Part shown: one piece after another, positions 60,766 through 64,000 of the stretch
Layout of the letters: the number at the start of each line of letters is the position of its first letter
How positions within the stretch are numbered: the stretch's first letter is position 1
From: Pseudobutyrivibrio xylanivorans DSM 14809
GTDB taxonomy: Bacteria; Bacillota; Clostridia; Lachnospirales; Lachnospiraceae
Length of the DNA stretch: 64,000 bases
Assembly (NCBI RefSeq): GCF_900141825.1
Contig: NZ_FQYQ01000012.1
Location: forward strand, 23,930 to 87,929
Direction: 5' to 3'
The notes under the pieces: generated by a model
The model's input: the letters and a program-made list of their open reading frames with translations, nothing else
Databases searched by the model: none
Told to the model about the DNA's origin: nothing
Translations under genes and position numbers: made by a program

Positions 60766-61653
60766 TTATTCAATATTTTCCTTTGATTCTTTTTTAGCGG
60801 CTTTCTCTTCTTCTACCAATAAATCCTCTACATATCTAGGTAGCATGAAGGCGCCCTTATGAAGATTTGTTGTGTAATACCAAGTCTGTAAATCTCTGGC
60901 TTTCCAACGCTTAGTATCTAAATCCTTTAATGGATGATATTTTTTTGATGCAAATCCAAACATCCAGTAACCTGAAGGACAGGTAGGGATGTTGGCCTGA
61001 TAAACCCTGTTAATCGGGAAGCTCTTGTAAGCCTTTCGATGCATGGCCCTAAAGGCTTCCTCATCTTCATCGTAGAAAGGACTACCATGCTGATATACCA
61101 TGATTCCATCTTCCTTAAGCGCTCTATAGCAACTACCATAAAACTCTCTAGTGAAAAGACCTTCTGCATATCCGAATGGGTCTGTTGTATCATTAATGAT
61201 TAAATCGTATTTATCTCTACAACGGCGTAGGAATCTCAGACCATCCATGTTTGTAACTGTAACTCTCTCATCATCAAAGCCCTTAGCAGTCTCAGGGAAA
61301 AACTCCTTGCTGATTTCAACAAACTTCTCGTCCTGCTCAACCACATCAATGTGCTCAATTTCAGGATACTGAGTGAGTACACGGGCAACACCGCCATCAC
61401 CACCACCAATGATAAGCACTTGCTTAACATTTGGATGAACTGCCATTGGCACGTGAACTACCATCTCGTTGTAGATAAATTCATCCGCCTCAGAGAATAT
61501 AATCTCACCATCAAGTACAATCATCTTTCCCAGCTCCTGTGTCTCGAAAACATCTATCTGCTGGTACTCACTCTGACCACTATATAATTGTTTATTTACA
61601 CGGATACTCGTCTTAACGTGCTCCGTTTCCATCTGTGAAAACCAAAAATCCAT
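60766..61653 (-). CDS. speE: Polyamine aminopropyltransferase (spermidine synthase)
   Basis: Transfers an aminopropyl group from decarboxylated SAM to putrescine. 295 residues: QIDVFETQELGKMIVLDGEI, GGGDGGVARVLTQY, DVVEQDEKFVEISKEFF and the catalytic loop LIINDTTDPFGYAEGLF. It needs decarboxylated SAM, yet no speD is in the window. Its ATG shares one base with the speA stop (TAATG), so it is tightly coupled. A different acceptor such as agmatine is possible and not decidable here. Confidence 0.92.
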   Translation of the reverse strand: MDFWFSQMETEHVKTSIRVNKQLYSGQSEYQQIDVFETQELGKMIVLDGEIIFSEADEFIYNEMVVHVPMAVHPNVKQVLIIGGGDGGVARVLTQYPEIEHIDVVEQDEKFVEISKEFFPETAKGFDDERVTVTNMDGLRFLRRCRDKYDLIINDTTDPFGYAEGLFTREFYGSCYRALKEDGIMVYQHGSPFYDEDEEAFRAMHRKAYKSFPINRVYQANIPTCPSGYWMFGFASKKYHPLKDLDTKRWKARDLQTWYYTTNLHKGAFMLPRYVEDLLVEEEKAAKKESKENIE

Positions 61654-63101
61654 TATTTTATAACACTGATAAGCTCCACTGTAGGGTCCTTAGTACCCTG
61701 CAGGCTACATCCCTTCTCCTTAGCAAATTCTATATATTCAATTATCTCTTTTGTAATCCTCTCGCCAGGTGTCAAAATAGGAATACCTGGTGGATAACAC
61801 ATTACAAGCTCGGCGCAAATTTTACCATCTGTCTCGTGTAGAGGTAGCTGCACCTTATCAGTGTAAAATGCCTGTTGTGGAGTCATCACATTTTCTGGCT
61901 GAATGAACTCACCGCAGTATAAATCGCTGGAGTCCTTTTCATAGAGACGCTTAATATCTTCTAAGGCTCCAACTAGTCTCTCGATATCCTGGATTCTGTC
62001 TCCTATAGAAATGTAAGCTAATATATTTCCGATATCACCAAATTCTATCTGAATATCATATTCATCTCTAAGCAAGTCATAGACCTCAATACCGGTTAGA
62101 CCTATTCCCTGAGTATAGATCGATAGCTTAGTAACATCAAAATCATAAACGCTATCTCCATCGATAAGCTCCTTGCCATAGGCATAGAAACCTCCGATTT
62201 CATTAATCTCGCTACGAGCATACTCCGCCATGCGAGCAACCTTTTCAAAAGATTCCTCGCCTCTTAAAGCAAGATTTCTTCTAGACAAATCCAAACTAGA
62301 CAGCAGCAAATATGATGCGCTGGTAGTCTGTGTAAGATTTATAATCTGACGCACATACTCTGCATCCATGTTTTCTCCGCAGAGAAGAATAGAACTCTGA
62401 GTAAGGCTTCCGCCAGATTTATGCATGGAAACAGCCGCCATATCCGCTCCTGCAGCCATTCCAGATATTGGTAAATTATCATTAAAATAAAGATGTGTTC
62501 CGTGAGCTTCGTCAGCAAGAACCTTCATTCCGTGCTCATGGGCAATCTTTACTATCTCTTTCAAATTTGAACAAACGCCGTAGTAAGTAGGATTGTTAAT
62601 AAGGATAGCTTTTGCATCAGGATTTGCATCCATTACACGTCTAACCTCTTCTACCTCAACACCTAGGGCAATGCCAATCTCAGGGTTAACCCTTACTTCT
62701 ACATAGACAGGCACAGCACCACAAAGCACCATGGCGTTAATAACGCTCTTATGGACGTTTCTTGGAATGAGAATCTTATCTCCAGCTTTACAAACCGATA
62801 AAATCATAGTCTGAACTGAGCTTGTGGTTCCATTAACCATAAGAAAGGCATGAGCCGCCCCAAAAGCATCAGCAGTAAGCTCCTCTGCCTCTTTAATAAC
62901 AGAAATGGGATGTCCCAAATTATCCAGCGGTTTCATGGAATTTACATCCAATCCTACACACTGCTTTCCCAGCAAATCTACAAGTTCAGGATTACCTCTA
63001 CCTCGCTTATGACCGGGAACATCGAAGGGAACTACTCTCCTTCGTCTGAATCGCTCCAATGCTTCACAAATAGGAGCTGATTTCTGCTCGTATTTCTTCA
63101 T
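61653..63101 (-). CDS. speA: Arginine decarboxylase (Orn/Lys/Arg decarboxylase family, short form)
   Basis: PLP enzyme making agmatine, first step of the operon. 482 residues, the SpeA-type of Bacillus, without the wing domain of E. coli enzymes. Motifs: RRRVVPFDVPGHKRGRGNPE, FLMVNGTTSSVQTMI, ADEAHGTHLYFND, PLP Lys in MAAVSMHKSGGSLTQSS, and CYPPGIPILTPGERIT. Arginine is preferred over lysine or ornithine because aguA and aguB are in the operon. The upstream leader contains a 12-residue ORF and a hairpin. Confidence 0.92.
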   Translation of the reverse strand: MKKYEQKSAPICEALERFRRRRVVPFDVPGHKRGRGNPELVDLLGKQCVGLDVNSMKPLDNLGHPISVIKEAEELTADAFGAAHAFLMVNGTTSSVQTMILSVCKAGDKILIPRNVHKSVINAMVLCGAVPVYVEVRVNPEIGIALGVEVEEVRRVMDANPDAKAILINNPTYYGVCSNLKEIVKIAHEHGMKVLADEAHGTHLYFNDNLPISGMAAGADMAAVSMHKSGGSLTQSSILLCGENMDAEYVRQIINLTQTTSASYLLLSSLDLSRRNLALRGEESFEKVARMAEYARSEINEIGGFYAYGKELIDGDSVYDFDVTKLSIYTQGIGLTGIEVYDLLRDEYDIQIEFGDIGNILAYISIGDRIQDIERLVGALEDIKRLYEKDSSDLYCGEFIQPENVMTPQQAFYTDKVQLPLHETDGKICAELVMCYPPGIPILTPGERITKEIIEYIEFAKEKGCSLQGTKDPTVELISVIK

Positions 63102-63140
63102 TTATATTACCTTTTCCCTTAAACTGTTGATGCTCTTCAT
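63102..63140 (-). promoter_or_regulatory. Possible 12-residue leader ORF before speA
   Basis: MKSINSLREKVI, whose TAA stop directly touches the speA ATG (TAAATG). Its own ribosome site is weak (GGGATGCGAGT), while the speA site AAAAGG lies inside it. It may couple speA translation to a leader peptide, or be chance. Confidence 0.3.
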
Positions 63141-63163
63141 ACTCGCATCCCTGTATAAAATAA

Positions 63164-63192
63164 GGCGAGGGATGAAAAAGTCACCACTCGCC
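63164..63192 (-). terminator. Hairpin between rubrerythrin and speA
   Basis: Minus-strand GGCGAGTGGTGA-CTTTTT-CATCCCTCGCC followed by TTATTTTAT. Likely terminator of the rubrerythrin gene, or an attenuator in the speA leader. Confidence 0.6.
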
Positions 63193-63193
63193 C

Positions 63194-63223
63194 ATTATAT
63201 ATTACTTTGTCTCTCAGTGTTAC
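63194..63223 (-). promoter_or_regulatory. Possible promoter of the polyamine operon
   Basis: Minus strand GTAACA, 18 bases, TATAAT. It lies directly before the hairpin, so its transcripts would lack the first bases of the stem. Confidence 0.4.
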
Positions 63224-63269
63224 TATTTTCGACAGTTTTTTAAAGCAATTTTGACTTTAAAAATTTATC

Positions 63270-63812
63270 TTAATAGTTCTGCTCTCTAACCTCAAAGTAT
63301 GCCTGTGGATGCTTACATACTGGACAAACTGCTGGAGCCTCTGTTCCTACAACGATATGGCCACAGTTGCGACACTCCCACATTGTAACTCCGCTCTTCT
63401 TGAATACTTCCATAGCTTCAACATTATGAAGAAGCTTACGATAGCGCTCTTCATGCTCTTTCTCGATAGCGGCTACTCCTCTGAACTGAGCTGCAAGCTC
63501 TGGGAATCCTTCCTCATCAGCTTCCTTTGCCATGCGATCATACATATCTGTCCACTCAGCATTCTCACCCTCTGCTGCATGAAGGAGATTCTCAGGTGTT
63601 GTTCCAACCTCACCTAAAGCCTTGAACCAAAGCTTTGCATGCTCCTTCTCATTATCAGCTGTCTTTAAAAATAAAGCAGCAATCTGCTCATAGCCAGCTT
63701 TTTTTGCTACTGAAGCGAAGTATGTATACTTATTTCTAGCCATTGACTCGCCAGCAAAGGCCTCCCAAAGATTCTTTTCTGTTTTTGTGCCTGCGTACTT
63801 ATTCTCTGCCAT
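63270..63812 (-). CDS. rbr: Rubrerythrin
   Basis: Di-iron and rubredoxin-type protein that reduces hydrogen peroxide in anaerobes. 180 residues. The ferritin-like four-helix domain has iron ligands in [47 protein letters not shown] and [15 protein letters not shown]. The C-terminal rubredoxin-like domain has [13 protein letters not shown] and [16 protein letters not shown]. Strong AAAGGAGGA ribosome site and a near-consensus promoter; no close partner gene. Confidence 0.96.
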   Translation of the reverse strand: MAENKYAGTKTEKNLWEAFAGESMARNKYTYFASVAKKAGYEQIAALFLKTADNEKEHAKLWFKALGEVGTTPENLLHAAEGENAEWTDMYDRMAKEADEEGFPELAAQFRGVAAIEKEHEERYRKLLHNVEAMEVFKKSGVTMWECRNCGHIVVGTEAPAVCPVCKHPQAYFEVREQNY

Positions 63813-63860
63813 TTAAAAATCCTCCTTTTACTGTCAAAATAATATGACTTTCTTAGTCAC

Positions 63861-63890
63861 ATTTTACTTAATTCAATTGTGTAATGTCAA
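63861..63890 (-). promoter_or_regulatory. Promoter of the rubrerythrin gene
   Basis: Minus strand TTGACA, 18 bases, TAAAAT. A small inverted repeat TGACT-AAGAA-AGTCA lies directly after the -10, at the predicted start (63845-63859). Confidence 0.65.
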
Positions 63891-63892
63891 TA

Positions 63893-63920
63893 AAATTTAC
63901 GCTGCTGGCAGCGTAAATTT
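63893..63920. promoter_or_regulatory. Perfect 28-base inverted repeat upstream of the rubrerythrin promoter
   Basis: AAATTTACGCTGC-TG-GCAGCGTAAATTT, 13-base arms, ending two bases before the -35. No long T run on either side, so an operator is as likely as a terminator of a gene outside the window. Confidence 0.5.
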
Positions 63921-64000
63921 GTTCTCGGAAATCACAGAAAAGACAATCCCTGTGTGTTTGTGATAAGAATTAGATTTGTGACTATCTTACTCTTTTTATC

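Overview
The window is one contiguous piece of a low-GC Firmicute chromosome. It carries a flagellin, Tad-type pilus genes, a galactoside ABC/GH2 operon, rubrerythrin, a clostridial 2[4Fe-4S] ferredoxin and a carboxyspermidine-type polyamine operon. Several protein families here (DUF6240, DUF6106, a YRD-type kinase) are, to my knowledge, typical of Lachnospiraceae. A motile Butyrivibrio/Pseudobutyrivibrio-like anaerobe is the best guess. This rests on gene content only, because no rRNA is present. I see no rRNA, tRNA, CRISPR array, insertion sequence or prophage, and the genes are densely packed with intergenic gaps below about 300 bases.

Layout. 1-1.9 kb: upstream end of a Tad pilus operon (prepilin peptidase, TadZ-like protein, TadA/CpaF ATPase cut by the window edge). 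2.1-7.4 kb: flagellar genes fliS, flagellin and a 974-residue protein with a FliK-like C-terminus. 7.5-14 kb: recR, ybaB, dnaX, pfkA, pepD and a lipocalin-like protein, all on the minus strand. 14-18.9 kb: greA, a secreted protein on the opposite strand whose promoter spacer holds a C7/G7 tract, and a flippase-like/pssA/psd phosphatidylethanolamine operon. 19-28.4 kb: a long minus-strand unit tsaC, LMW-PTP-like, dCMP deaminase, atpZ, atpI, atpBEFHAGDC and a small coiled-coil gene; the c subunit has the Na+-type ligand set. 28.5-32.4 kb: a GH18 protein and a cassette made of a Ser/Thr kinase fused to a P-loop-like domain, a second P-loop-like protein and a tiny ORF. 32.7-38.2 kb: mecA, a DUF1858 protein, a ferredoxin and the gdpP-rplI-dnaB operon. 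38.4-50.9 kb: carbohydrate genes, namely the msmX-type ATPase, a PucR-like regulator, and a minus-strand operon of binding protein, two permeases, lacZ, DUF6106 and galK, flanked by an AraC regulator and an aminotransferase. 51-55.3 kb: a PAS/GAF/GGDEF cyclase, a LarC N-terminal-type protein, a chemoreceptor and a small protein. 55.4-63.1 kb: a polyamine operon from arginine (speA, speE, carboxyspermidine dehydrogenase, nspC, aguA, aguB) ending in a D-2-hydroxyacid dehydrogenase. 63.3-64 kb: rubrerythrin with a strong promoter and two palindromes.

Functional links. The MsmX-type ATPase probably energises the galactoside permeases, which lack an ATPase of their own. LacZ and GalK then feed galactose into metabolism. 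SpeA, AguA and AguB make putrescine from arginine, and the carboxyspermidine enzymes convert it to spermidine; SpeE is a second, seemingly redundant route. The most unusual items are the kinase/P-loop cassette, the LMW phosphatase homologue with Ser in place of the catalytic Cys, the homopolymer in the secreted-protein promoter, the structured leader of the galactoside operon and the FliK-like DUF6240 protein.

Functions are assigned from recognisable motifs and family knowledge. No database search, alignment or folding program was run, and base positions of promoters and hairpins were read by eye.
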